Source: Manganibacter manganicus
Lineage (GTDB): Bacteria; Pseudomonadota; Alphaproteobacteria; Rhizobiales; Rhizobiaceae
NCBI RefSeq assembly: GCF_002075885.1
Contig: NZ_MDET01000005.1
Location: forward strand, 85,147 to 149,146
Direction of reading: 5' to 3'
Length of the DNA stretch: 64,000 nucleotides
Shown: positions 17,218 to 25,385 of the stretch, piece by piece
How positions within the stretch are numbered: position 1 is the first letter of the stretch
How the letters are laid out: every line of letters starts with the position of its first letter
Notes under the pieces: generated by a model
What the model saw: only the letters and a program-made list of their open reading frames with translations
What the model was told of the DNA's origin: nothing
Database searches by the model: none
Program-made: the position numbers and the translations under genes

Positions 17218-19215
17218 CTATTTCTGCCGTTGCCGGAGACGCAGCCGCAGCCAACCTTCCTCGACCGGCCGTGCCTGCGGCTGGTTGAGAATGGTCGTGA
17301 TCTCGGCGGGCAGGGGGGGCGCAAGCGGCTTCTTGGTCGCCACCCCGTCGGCAATGGTCAGGACGCTGTGATAAAATTCCTCGCCGGCTGCCGTTTTTGG
17401 CGGCGTCGCCTCATGCATGACGCTGATCACGGTCACGCCGGGGCAATTGTCCTGGATCGCCTGATGGAAGGCGATCTTGCCTTCCGGGTCCAGAGCGCCG
17501 GTCGCTTCATCGAGAAACAGCAGACCCGGCTGCTGCAAGAGGATGCGGGCGACGACCAGCTTCTGTTTCTGGCCGCCGGAAAGCACCTGATCCCAACTCT
17601 TGCCTTCGCGGCTCGTCTCGTTGAGGGCTTCGATGAAGTCGCCGAGCCCCGCCTTGTGCAACGCCGAGGCCACGCGCGGATCGGAGTAGCCCGCGGACTC
17701 TTCGGGCAGGCAGACGAGTTCCTTGAGCGACACTTGCGGCAGCTTGACTTCCTGGGCGGCATAGAAGGTGCGAACGCCTTCCGGAAAGACGATCGTGCCG
17801 CGCCCATAGGGCCACAGCCCGTTCACGGCCTTGATCAGCGATGTCTTGCCGGAACCTGATTCACCCTTGAGGAACGTCCATTCGCCACGCCGGAAGCGGA
17901 GCCTTTCCGCGCGCACGAACGGTTCGGTATCGTGGCCCTGATGGTTAAGTTCCAGATTCTGGATGGTCAGGCCGAAGACCTGATTCTGGCTGCTGTAGTG
18001 GAACTCGGAACGACCGGTTTCGCGGTAGAAGTCGGCCGGCCGCTGGACGCTCTCGATGGCTTCGGCAAGGTCCATCACGCGCTTGCTGTTGGCCCTCAGC
18101 GTGGCGATCGCGGGCATGACGTGGATGAACCACGAACATTGGCTGATCAGCGAATTGACCAGTTCGGCGCCGGTAATATAGGCGCGCAGGTCTATGCGGC
18201 TGTGAATGAAAGGCAGGAGGCCGGGACCATAGGCGACGATACGGGCGCCGATGAAGTTGTAAACCCGCTCGAAGGACGCATAACCGGCATTGACGACGTT
18301 GAGCCGCGACCAGGTGCGGTCGATGTCGACATAGAGGCGGCCATGCATGTCTTTCTGGACATTTTCGCCGCGCGAGGCCGCGATATGGAAGCTGCGCCGC
18401 AGGAATGTGGTCAATTCGCCGCGATAACTGCCTTCCGCCTTCTGCATATTGATGGAAATGCGCTCCAGCAGCCCACCGAGTTTGACGGCGATGAAGGTGT
18501 TCACCGGGACGTAGAGCGCGACCGCCGCCAAGGCGAGGACGGCGCTGCCATAACGGCCGAAGAATTCCAGCCCGCTGACCTGTGTGGACATTTCCAGCAG
18601 TTTCTGGCCGACGAAAAACAGCGAACTGGCCACCGCCATGACGCCCATGGCAAGGCCGATGGCGCCGCCGGCCATGCCCTTGATGGATTCCTGTATGCGC
18701 TGGTCGATATTGTCGGGCGCTTCGCTGCCGCCGGCATGCTGGGCATGAAAATGCGTGTGATTGCCGTCGAGCAGGGCTTCATTGAAGCGGCTGTCGAGCC
18801 AGCCGCGCCATTTCCGGTGCAGGGTGGCCGAGACGAAGGTGCGCGAACCGGTGATGCCGACATCCTTGAATATGACGAGGGCAACCAGCGTGCCTGCGTT
18901 GAAAAGCAGCGAGGACAGCGGATCAGCGTTGGCCGCATCGTGATAATACGCGATCGAATTGATGAGCGCGCCGGAGGCTTCCGCGAACCAGACGCCGGCC
19001 TTGCTGGAAAGCGCCGTGAGGAAGGCGACCACCAGGGTCAGCGCCCACGCCTCCTTCCACCGGTCCGAGAACCAGTAGGCCCGCATCAGGCCCCAGAAGT
19101 TGCGCATTGATGAAACCGGCGTCAGGCGCTGCTGTTTCTCGCCGCGGCGAAACCAGCGCTGGAGTCCCTTTCGTCCCGGTCTGTCGGCTCGAATCACTGT
19201 TCTGCCCAAACCCAT
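17218..19215 (-). CDS. ABC transporter, fused permease/ATPase (YddA/SbmA-BacA type)
   Basis: A 665-residue half-transporter of the ABC_membrane_2 (peroxisomal/VLCFA, Rv1819c/YddA) group. The membrane domain of about six helices covers residues 45-380 and contains the EAA-like segment WRGWLDSRFNEALLDGNHTHF. The C-terminal ATPase has Walker A GESGSGKTS, signature LSGGQKQK and Walker B LLFLDEATGALD. Relatives take up cobalamin or antimicrobial peptides, or act on very long chain fatty acid envelope traits; the substrate here is unknown. It ends in a basic tail (RLRLRQRQK). Confidence 0.9.
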   Translation of the reverse strand: MGLGRTVIRADRPGRKGLQRWFRRGEKQQRLTPVSSMRNFWGLMRAYWFSDRWKEAWALTLVVAFLTALSSKAGVWFAEASGALINSIAYYHDAANADPLSSLLFNAGTLVALVIFKDVGITGSRTFVSATLHRKWRGWLDSRFNEALLDGNHTHFHAQHAGGSEAPDNIDQRIQESIKGMAGGAIGLAMGVMAVASSLFFVGQKLLEMSTQVSGLEFFGRYGSAVLALAAVALYVPVNTFIAVKLGGLLERISINMQKAEGSYRGELTTFLRRSFHIAASRGENVQKDMHGRLYVDIDRTWSRLNVVNAGYASFERVYNFIGARIVAYGPGLLPFIHSRIDLRAYITGAELVNSLISQCSWFIHVMPAIATLRANSKRVMDLAEAIESVQRPADFYRETGRSEFHYSSQNQVFGLTIQNLELNHQGHDTEPFVRAERLRFRRGEWTFLKGESGSGKTSLIKAVNGLWPYGRGTIVFPEGVRTFYAAQEVKLPQVSLKELVCLPEESAGYSDPRVASALHKAGLGDFIEALNETSREGKSWDQVLSGGQKQKLVVARILLQQPGLLFLDEATGALDPEGKIAFHQAIQDNCPGVTVISVMHEATPPKTAAGEEFYHSVLTIADGVATKKPLAPPLPAEITTILNQPQARPVEEGWLRLRLRQRQK

Positions 19216-19606
19216 CTAGTTTTGTTACGAATGGTAACACCAATTGATCATTTTCTCTTAATTTTCTGGTTAACGCTTTGGATGTACGGCGCATGCGTTG
19301 CCCGTTTGCAACAATTGAAGCTGCTTCGGGTAGATTGACTACCTGAAGGATTATTATTTCAGGACAATGACTTATCTCGATATTTCGTGTGTTCGGCGAG
19401 ATTGCCGTTGCAAAGCGCCCAGGGTCGCCCGTCCTGTCGATCGGCTACGTATTAATTCTTGCGGCACGATGATGGCGCGGTTTGTTCCGTTGCGTCTGAT
19501 TCGCCAGGCTGAAAAATGAAGCGGGTTTTGGCCGCTGCGATGAGGCTTGCATCGTTCATGGATGCGGTTTACGCCCTGCGGATATTTCGTTCAGGAACTA
19601 CCGAAC
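19216..19606. other. Divergent promoter region between ABC transporter and serS
   Basis: A 391-bp non-coding stretch. It contains the short inverted repeat GTTAC-GAATG-GTAAC at 19223-19237 close to the ABC transporter start, and A+T-rich sequence after it. No RNA gene or leader peptide was recognised before serS. Confidence 0.4.
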
Positions 19607-20929
19607 ATGCTTGATATCCGATGGATTCGCGAGAACCCCGAGGCTCTTGCCGATGCGTTGGTCAAACGCTCGTGGTCCGAGACGGATGCCGAGGCAATGG
19701 TCGCCGAGTTGATCGCCGACGATGAAGCGCGCCGCGCCCATGTCAGCGAGTTGCAGGCCAGGCAGGAGCGCCGCAATGCCGCCTCCAAGGAGATCGGCAA
19801 GGCGATGGCTGCCAGGGATGCCGCGCTTGCCGAGCGTCTGAAGGCTGAGGTTTCGGAGATCAAGAGCTTTATCCAGAACGGCGAGGCGCGCGAGCGCGAG
19901 CTGGACAAGGCGCTGGAAGACGCGCTAGCGGTTTTGCCCAATGTGCCGCTGGAGGATGTGCCGTTCGGAAAGGACGAGAGCGACAATGTCGAGGTCCGCC
20001 GCTTCGGCGAGGAATTGATCGCCAAACGCCAGCCGCGCATGGGCAACAAGCCGAAGGAGCACTTCGAGATCGGCGAGCAACTCGGGATGATGGATTTCGA
20101 GCGCGCGGCAAAGCTTTCCGGCTCGCGCTTTACCGTGCTCAGCGGCCAACTCGCCCGGCTTGAGCGCGCGCTGGGCCAGTTCATGCTCGACACGCATACG
20201 GGCGAGCATGGCTACACCGAGGTGCAGCCGCCGCTGCTGGTGCGCGACGAGGCGCTTTACGGCACCGGGCAATTGCCGAAATTCGAGGAAGATCTTTTTT
20301 TTACACCGCATGGGGAGAGCAGGCTTGGCCTCATCCCCACGGCCGAGGTCCCGCTGACCAACCTGGTGCGCGAGGAGATTCTGCCGCACGAAAAGCTGCC
20401 GCTGCGCATGACCGCGCTGACGCCCTGCTTCCGCTCGGAAGCGGGCTCGGCCGGGCGCGACACGCGCGGCATGCTGCGCCAGCACCAGTTCTATAAGGTG
20501 GAACTTGTTTCGATCACCGATCAGGAAAGCTCGCTGGCCGAACATGAGCGCATGACGGAATGCGCCGAGACGATTCTGAAGAAGCTCGAACTGCCGTTCC
20601 GCACAGTGGTGCTGTGCACCGGCGACATGGGCTTTGGCGCGCGCAAGACCTATGACATAGAAGTGTGGCTGCCGGGGCAGAATGCCTATCGCGAGATTTC
20701 GTCCTGCTCCGTCTGCGGTGATTTCCAGGCGCGGCGCATGAACACCCGCTACAAGGATAAGGACGGCAAGGGCAACCAGTTCGTCCATACACTCAACGGG
20801 TCCGGCACAGCGGTGGGACGGGCTCTCATCGCGGTCATGGAAAATTACCAGAACGCGGATGGCAGCGTAACCATTCCTGAAGCCCTGCGGCCTTACATGG
20901 GCGGACTTGAGAAAATAGAACGACAATAA
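19607..20929 (+). CDS. serS: Seryl-tRNA synthetase
   Basis: A class II synthetase charging tRNA-Ser (and tRNA-Sec where present). The 440-residue protein has the N-terminal coiled-coil arm that grips the long variable arm (residues 25-105, rich in Ala, Glu and Arg), motif 2 [20 protein letters not shown] and motif 3 [18 protein letters not shown]. The ATG at 19607 ([12 protein letters not shown]) is the conserved family start. Its stop shares one base with the surE start, so the genes form the operon serS-surE-pcm. Confidence 0.97.
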   Translation: MLDIRWIRENPEALADALVKRSWSETDAEAMVAELIADDEARRAHVSELQARQERRNAASKEIGKAMAARDAALAERLKAEVSEIKSFIQNGEARERELDKALEDALAVLPNVPLEDVPFGKDESDNVEVRRFGEELIAKRQPRMGNKPKEHFEIGEQLGMMDFERAAKLSGSRFTVLSGQLARLERALGQFMLDTHTGEHGYTEVQPPLLVRDEALYGTGQLPKFEEDLFFTPHGESRLGLIPTAEVPLTNLVREEILPHEKLPLRMTALTPCFRSEAGSAGRDTRGMLRQHQFYKVELVSITDQESSLAEHERMTECAETILKKLELPFRTVVLCTGDMGFGARKTYDIEVWLPGQNAYREISSCSVCGDFQARRMNTRYKDKDGKGNQFVHTLNGSGTAVGRALIAVMENYQNADGSVTIPEALRPYMGGLEKIERQ

Positions 20930-21687
20930 TGCGTATTCTTTTGACGAATGACGACGGCATTCACGCCGAAGGGCTTTCCTCGCTCGAAAAGATTGCCCGG
21001 CAATTGTCGGACGATGTTTGGGTGGTCGCGCCGGAGATGGATCAATCCGGCTATGCTCATTCGCTGTCTATCTCCGAACCGCTGCGCCTGCGCAAGATCG
21101 ACGCCAGGCATTTTGCCGTGCGTGGCACGCCGACCGATTGCGTCATCATGGGCGTGCGCAAGATTTTGCCCGCCATGCCCGATCTTATCCTGTCGGGCGT
21201 CAATTCCGGCGCCAATGTCGCCGACGACGTGACGTATTCGGGTACGGTTGCCGGCGCCATGGAAGGCGCCTTGCTCGGCGTGCCCTCATTCGCCATCAGC
21301 CAGGCCTACAGCTATATCGACGAAGATCGATACGTTCCTTATGGAACGACGGAGGCACTAGCGCCGGCACTTTTGAAGAAGCTGCTGGCGCGTCCGCTGC
21401 CCGAAGGTGTCCTGATCAACGTCAATTTTCCAAACTGCGCACCTGAGGAAGTCGCCGGCACGGTCGTCGCGTCGCAGGGCAAGCTGGCCTACAGCGTGTC
21501 GGTGGACGAACGCCGCGACGGGCGGGGCCTGCCATATTACTGGCTGCGCTTCTCGCGTGAACCGGCCGATGGGCGGACAGGCACCGACCTGCATGCCCTG
21601 CGCAACCGGCAGGTTTCGGTGACGCCGCTCAAGCTGGATTTCACCGCGCACGAACTGCGCGATCAACTCGCCAAGGCGCTTGCATGA
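20929..21687 (+). CDS. surE: 5'/3'-nucleotidase SurE
   Basis: A divalent-metal-dependent nucleotidase of 252 residues that removes phosphate from nucleoside monophosphates in stationary-phase survival. The metal site [16 protein letters not shown] (Asp 8 and 9) and the [25 protein letters not shown] segment with its metal-binding Asn are intact. It overlaps serS by one base and pcm by four, which points to coupled translation. Confidence 0.97.
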   Translation: MRILLTNDDGIHAEGLSSLEKIARQLSDDVWVVAPEMDQSGYAHSLSISEPLRLRKIDARHFAVRGTPTDCVIMGVRKILPAMPDLILSGVNSGANVADDVTYSGTVAGAMEGALLGVPSFAISQAYSYIDEDRYVPYGTTEALAPALLKKLLARPLPEGVLINVNFPNCAPEEVAGTVVASQGKLAYSVSVDERRDGRGLPYYWLRFSREPADGRTGTDLHALRNRQVSVTPLKLDFTAHELRDQLAKALA

Positions 21688-22340
21688 ATTCGCTCTCTGC
21701 TGACGATCGCGAAGGGTTTGCGGCTTTCCTGCTGCGGTTGCGCGGCAAGGGCACGGTCTCGAAAGCACTGATCGCGGCGATCGAGGCAACGCCGCGACGC
21801 AGCTTCATCTCCGGTCATTTTCACGATCTGGCATGGTCGGAGCGGACGCTGCCGATCGAATGCGGCGAGACCATCGAAGGCGCCGATTTGCAGGCCGCGG
21901 TCATCGCCGCCCTTGCCATCGAGCCGACCAGCCGCGTCCTGGAAATCGGAACGGGGTCCGGCTATACGGCCGCCGTCATGTCGCGGCTTGCCGCGCGGGT
22001 TGTCACCATCGACCGCTACAAGACGTTGACCGAGCAGGCGCGGCAGCGTTTCGATGCGCTCGGTATTTCAAATGCGATTGCGCGGCAGGCGGACGGCGCG
22101 ACGGGGCTAGCAGGCGAGGGACCCTTCGACCGCATCGTCGCCTGGGTGGCGTTCGATTCGCTGCCGCGTTTCCTTCTGGAGCAATTGTCGAGCGGTGGTT
22201 CTGTCGTGGCGCCCATAGGGCCGGAAGAGGGCGAGCAAATCGTGGCCAAGCTTACCAAGGTCGGCAGCCGCTTCGAACGCGAGGATATCGGCGTGGTTCG
22301 TTTCCAGCCGCCGGTCGCCGGTGTCGCGTCGGTCATCTAG
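21684..22340 (+). CDS. pcm: Protein-L-isoaspartate O-methyltransferase
   Basis: A SAM-dependent enzyme of 218 residues that starts the repair of isoaspartyl residues in aged proteins. Motif I is [19 protein letters not shown], preceded by the substrate-side [12 protein letters not shown] and followed by [13 protein letters not shown]. It overlaps surE at ATGA. The surE-pcm pairing and a downstream LytM lipoprotein match the surE-pcm-nlpD order of Proteobacteria. Confidence 0.95.
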   Translation: MNSLSADDREGFAAFLLRLRGKGTVSKALIAAIEATPRRSFISGHFHDLAWSERTLPIECGETIEGADLQAAVIAALAIEPTSRVLEIGTGSGYTAAVMSRLAARVVTIDRYKTLTEQARQRFDALGISNAIARQADGATGLAGEGPFDRIVAWVAFDSLPRFLLEQLSSGGSVVAPIGPEEGEQIVAKLTKVGSRFEREDIGVVRFQPPVAGVASVI

Positions 22341-22463
22341 CTTCCGCGTTTAAAGCCAGGTTTTTAAGAAAAATCGTCTCGGATTCTAACGGCTTAACCG
22401 ACCGGTAACATTAACGCGCTTTAATCATACCCGATGTGTACCGGGTCTGTGCGGGTTAGTGCG

Positions 22464-23816
22464 ATGCAGTTCAATATGTTGAAAGCAAACAGACGAAATC
22501 TGACGCGCAGTTGCGCCATACTGGTTATCGCCGGCGCCGCGGCAGGTTGCAGTTCCCAGGCGAGCCGCTTCACGGATGGCCTGGATGGAATAACGACCAG
22601 TTCCACCGCCAATCAAAACACGATCATCAATGGGGCATCGCAGCAGCCTTATCCGGCGGTCGGGTCTTCCACTGCCGTCAATACCGGAAATTATGGCGGA
22701 ACTTATAATAATGGCTCGGTTGCGCGTTCGAGTCTTGAGCCGGTGACGGCGCAGGCGCTTCCGCCGCCAACCGAGCCGCAGCCCCGTTCGGCTCCGGTAG
22801 CGCCGCAGGTGGCGTCGAATACGACCCGGCAGGCTACGTCCAGCCAACTTGGCGAGCCGCCGCAGACGCTCAACGACAAGGCGCGTGAAATAAAAAGCGG
22901 TGCGCAAAAGGTCGCGGATATGCCTGACGCCGCCCTTCCGGCCGATCGGGTTCCCACGCCGGCTCATGCGCCAACCAAGCAGGTTGCCGTGTTGCCGCAG
23001 CAGCCGAAGGTCAAGGACGGCAAATCGTCCGTAGCTTCGACCAGCGATCCATTTATCAAGTCGGGCAGCGGCGCAGCACAAACGGTGGCTGCCGCCCGTG
23101 GGGCTGGTTCGTCCGGCGCCTATACCGTCCAGAGTGGCGATACGCTTTCTGCCATATCGCGCCGTACGGGTGTCAGCGTTGCCGCCTTGAAGCAGGCCAA
23201 CGGCATGCAGGATGGATTGATCCGAATTGGCCAGACGTTGAAAATCCCCACCTCTGGCGAGACGACAGCAGTGGCGAGCGCGGAACCGGCTGTTGTCAAG
23301 AAGCCGGCGCCGGTCGATCCGGTCAAGACCGCATCGACGCCGAAGCCGGCCGATTCGACGCCGACCGAGAAACTGGCTTCCTATACGCCGCCGAAGCAGG
23401 ACAAGCTTGTGAAGGCGGAAGACAAGAATGTCGACGTTCCCGATTCGACCGGCATCGGCAAGATGCGCTGGCCGGTACGCGGCCGCGTCATCAAGGCGTT
23501 CGGCACTGCAGGGGCTGACGGCATCAATATTTCGGTGCCGAACGGCACGCCGGTCAAGGCCGCCGAGAACGGTGTCGTCATCTATGCCGGCGACGGGCTC
23601 AAGGAATTCGGCAATACCGTGCTGGTGCGGCACGAAAGCGGGCTGGTCACCGTTTATGGCTATGCCAGCGAGTTGGACGTCAAGCGCGGCCAGACAGTCA
23701 AGCGCGGCCAGCAGATTGCCCTGTCGGGCATGAGCGGCGATGCGGATTCGCCGATGCTGCATTTCGAAGTGCGCAAGAATTCCGCACCGGTCAATCCGAA
23801 CACCTATCTCGAATAG
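22464..23816 (+). CDS. LysM and M23 (LytM) domain lipoprotein, NlpD-like
   Basis: An outer-membrane lipoprotein of about 450 residues. The lipobox is IAGAAAGC, some 25 residues from the start. A long Pro/Ala/Ser-rich linker follows, then one LysM domain (YTVQSGDTLSAISRRTGVSV) near residue 215 and a C-terminal M23 domain. The M23 metal ligands are not all present: the usual HxGxD is GADGINI and the HLS segment is YGYAS, with only HFEVR kept. This suggests a catalytically inactive LytM factor that activates amidases, as NlpD does. Start choice is uncertain between 22434, 22464 and 22476, since ribosome binding sites are weak. Confidence 0.88.
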   Translation: MQFNMLKANRRNLTRSCAILVIAGAAAGCSSQASRFTDGLDGITTSSTANQNTIINGASQQPYPAVGSSTAVNTGNYGGTYNNGSVARSSLEPVTAQALPPPTEPQPRSAPVAPQVASNTTRQATSSQLGEPPQTLNDKAREIKSGAQKVADMPDAALPADRVPTPAHAPTKQVAVLPQQPKVKDGKSSVASTSDPFIKSGSGAAQTVAAARGAGSSGAYTVQSGDTLSAISRRTGVSVAALKQANGMQDGLIRIGQTLKIPTSGETTAVASAEPAVVKKPAPVDPVKTASTPKPADSTPTEKLASYTPPKQDKLVKAEDKNVDVPDSTGIGKMRWPVRGRVIKAFGTAGADGINISVPNGTPVKAAENGVVIYAGDGLKEFGNTVLVRHESGLVTVYGYASELDVKRGQTVKRGQQIALSGMSGDADSPMLHFEVRKNSAPVNPNTYLE

Positions 23817-23856
23817 ACGGGCAGGGTAACAAACAACCCATTTAATGTTCTGTTTG

Positions 23857-23885
23857 CGGCCCACTCGGACCGAGCGGGCCGTTTG
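23857..23885. terminator. Terminator between the LytM gene and the convergent ATPase gene
   Basis: A GC-rich hairpin pairs CGGCCC-A-CTCG with CGAG-C-GGGCCG, followed by GTTTGCTGT. It lies between two convergent genes and could serve both. Confidence 0.7.
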
Positions 23886-23888
23886 CTG

Positions 23889-24764
23889 TCAATCGATCAG
23901 GGTCTTGCCCAATCTTCCGGCCAGATCCTGCGTGAACTGCCATGCGACGCGGCCGGAGCGGCTGCCGCGCGTGGTGGCCCATTCGAGCGCCTCGGCGCGC
24001 AAAAGCTCGGGGTCGATTTCCAGGCCATGATGGCGGACATAGCCGTCGATCATGTCCAGATATTCATCCTGGGAGCATTTGTGGAAACCGAGCCAGAGGC
24101 CGAAGCGATCCGATAGCGATACCTTTTCCTCCACCGCCTCGGACGGATTGATGGCCGTGGAACGCTCATTATCGATCATGTCGCGCGGCAGAAGGTGCCG
24201 GCGATTGGATGTCGCGTAGAAGATCACGTTCTGCGGCCGCCCCTCGACACCACCCTCAAGGGCAGCCTTGAGCGATTTGTACGATGTGTCGTCATGGTCG
24301 AAGGAAAGGTCGTCGCAAAACAGGATGAAGCGGTGAGGCGCCTGCTTGAGCAGCGTCATCAGTTTCGGCAGCGTATCGATATCCTCCCTGTGAATCTCGA
24401 TCAGCTTCAGCCGCGCTTCCGGTGCGGTTCCGGCATTGATGGCGGCATGCGAAGCCTTGACCAGCGACGATTTGCCCATGCCGCGCGCGCCCCACAGCAG
24501 AACATTGTTGGCCGCGAAGCCCGCGGCAAAACGTTCGGTGTTGTCCACGAGAATGTCCCGGACCCGGTCGACGCCGCGTATCAGGCCGATTTCCACCCGG
24601 TTGACCTTTCGCACAGGCTCGGGCGTGCCGGTCTCTGCCTGCCATACGAAACAGTCGGCGGCGTTGAAATCCGGCGGCGGCGGGCTTGAAGGCGCCAGAC
24701 GTTCGATGGCCGCGATCAGGCGGTCGAGCTTTTCCGACAACACTTCAATATTTTCCTGCGCCAT
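23889..24764 (-). CDS. DUF815 family AAA ATPase
   Basis: A 291-residue P-loop ATPase. Walker A is WGARGMGKSS at residues 91-100, Walker B is FILFCDDLSF near 146, and the sensor segment NVIFYATSNRRHLLPRDM is typical of DUF815. A predicted coiled N-terminal helix (residues 1-25) and a Pro stretch precede the domain. The ATG at 24764 (MAQENIEVLSEKL) is chosen because the longer upstream frame runs through promoter-like DNA. The cellular role of the family is not established. It is divergent from yajC. Confidence 0.88.
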   Translation of the reverse strand: MAQENIEVLSEKLDRLIAAIERLAPSSPPPPDFNAADCFVWQAETGTPEPVRKVNRVEIGLIRGVDRVRDILVDNTERFAAGFAANNVLLWGARGMGKSSLVKASHAAINAGTAPEARLKLIEIHREDIDTLPKLMTLLKQAPHRFILFCDDLSFDHDDTSYKSLKAALEGGVEGRPQNVIFYATSNRRHLLPRDMIDNERSTAINPSEAVEEKVSLSDRFGLWLGFHKCSQDEYLDMIDGYVRHHGLEIDPELLRAEALEWATTRGSRSGRVAWQFTQDLAGRLGKTLID

Positions 24765-24805
24765 GATCGTCCTGCGAGCGAGAGCCGTAAACCTGTCCCG
24801 GCATA

Positions 24806-24819
24806 GTACCGTACGGTAC
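24806..24819. promoter_or_regulatory. 14-bp perfect palindrome in the DUF815-yajC divergent promoter
   Basis: GTACCGTACGGTAC lies 42 bp upstream of the DUF815 start codon. Its form resembles TetR-type operators, but no regulator gene is adjacent. Confidence 0.4.
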
Positions 24820-24994
24820 GGTTCTGTCACGGAACGGCGATTTTGGCAAGCAGTCTCGTTGCGAGGGGATTCTCTTGGCGGTATAGGTGGCGATAAGACG
24901 CTGAACGGTTGCAATAACGGGTTTTGCGACTATATTCCGGCGGAATTTTCCGGGCCGTTTTGCGGCTTTCCCTCTACGGTTTCAGGAGTTTCAA

Positions 24995-25336
24995 ATGTTC
25001 GTCACACCGGCATACGCTCAAGGTGCAGCCGCTGCTACACCGGATATGCTGATCAGCATCTTGCCGTTTGTGCTGATCTTCGTGGTCATGTATTTTCTCA
25101 TCATCCGCCCGCAGCGCACGCAGATGAAGAGGCGCGGAGAAATGCTGGCGGCGGTCCGTCGCGGCGATACGGTCGTGACCGGCGGCGGCTTCGTCGGCAA
25201 GGTGACCAAGGTGATCGACGACAACGAACTCGAGGTCGATCTTGGCGGCGGAATGAAAGTGACGGCGCTGCGCTCGACCATTTCCGACGTTCGCGTCAAG
25301 GGCGAACCGGTGGCGAACCAGAACGCCAAGAAGTAA
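24995..25336 (+). CDS. yajC: Preprotein translocase subunit YajC
   Basis: A 113-residue inner-membrane partner of SecDF. One membrane helix (MLISILPFVLIFVVMYFLII) is followed by the conserved RPQRTQMKRRGEMLAAVRRGDTVVTGGG segment and a cytosolic beta domain. An AGGAG ribosome binding site lies 7 bp before the ATG. It precedes secDF by 49 bp, the normal order. Confidence 0.96.
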   Translation: MFVTPAYAQGAAAATPDMLISILPFVLIFVVMYFLIIRPQRTQMKRRGEMLAAVRRGDTVVTGGGFVGKVTKVIDDNELEVDLGGGMKVTALRSTISDVRVKGEPVANQNAKK

Positions 25337-25385
25337 CAGCATAGGGCGCGCCCGCCGCGCCCCTTCGCCCGAACGGACATTCGAC

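Noticed and set aside
22394..22415. CtrA-like TTAA repeats before the LytM lipoprotein gene
   Set aside because: The spacing is eight bases rather than seven and the second half-site is imperfect, so the match is too weak to call.
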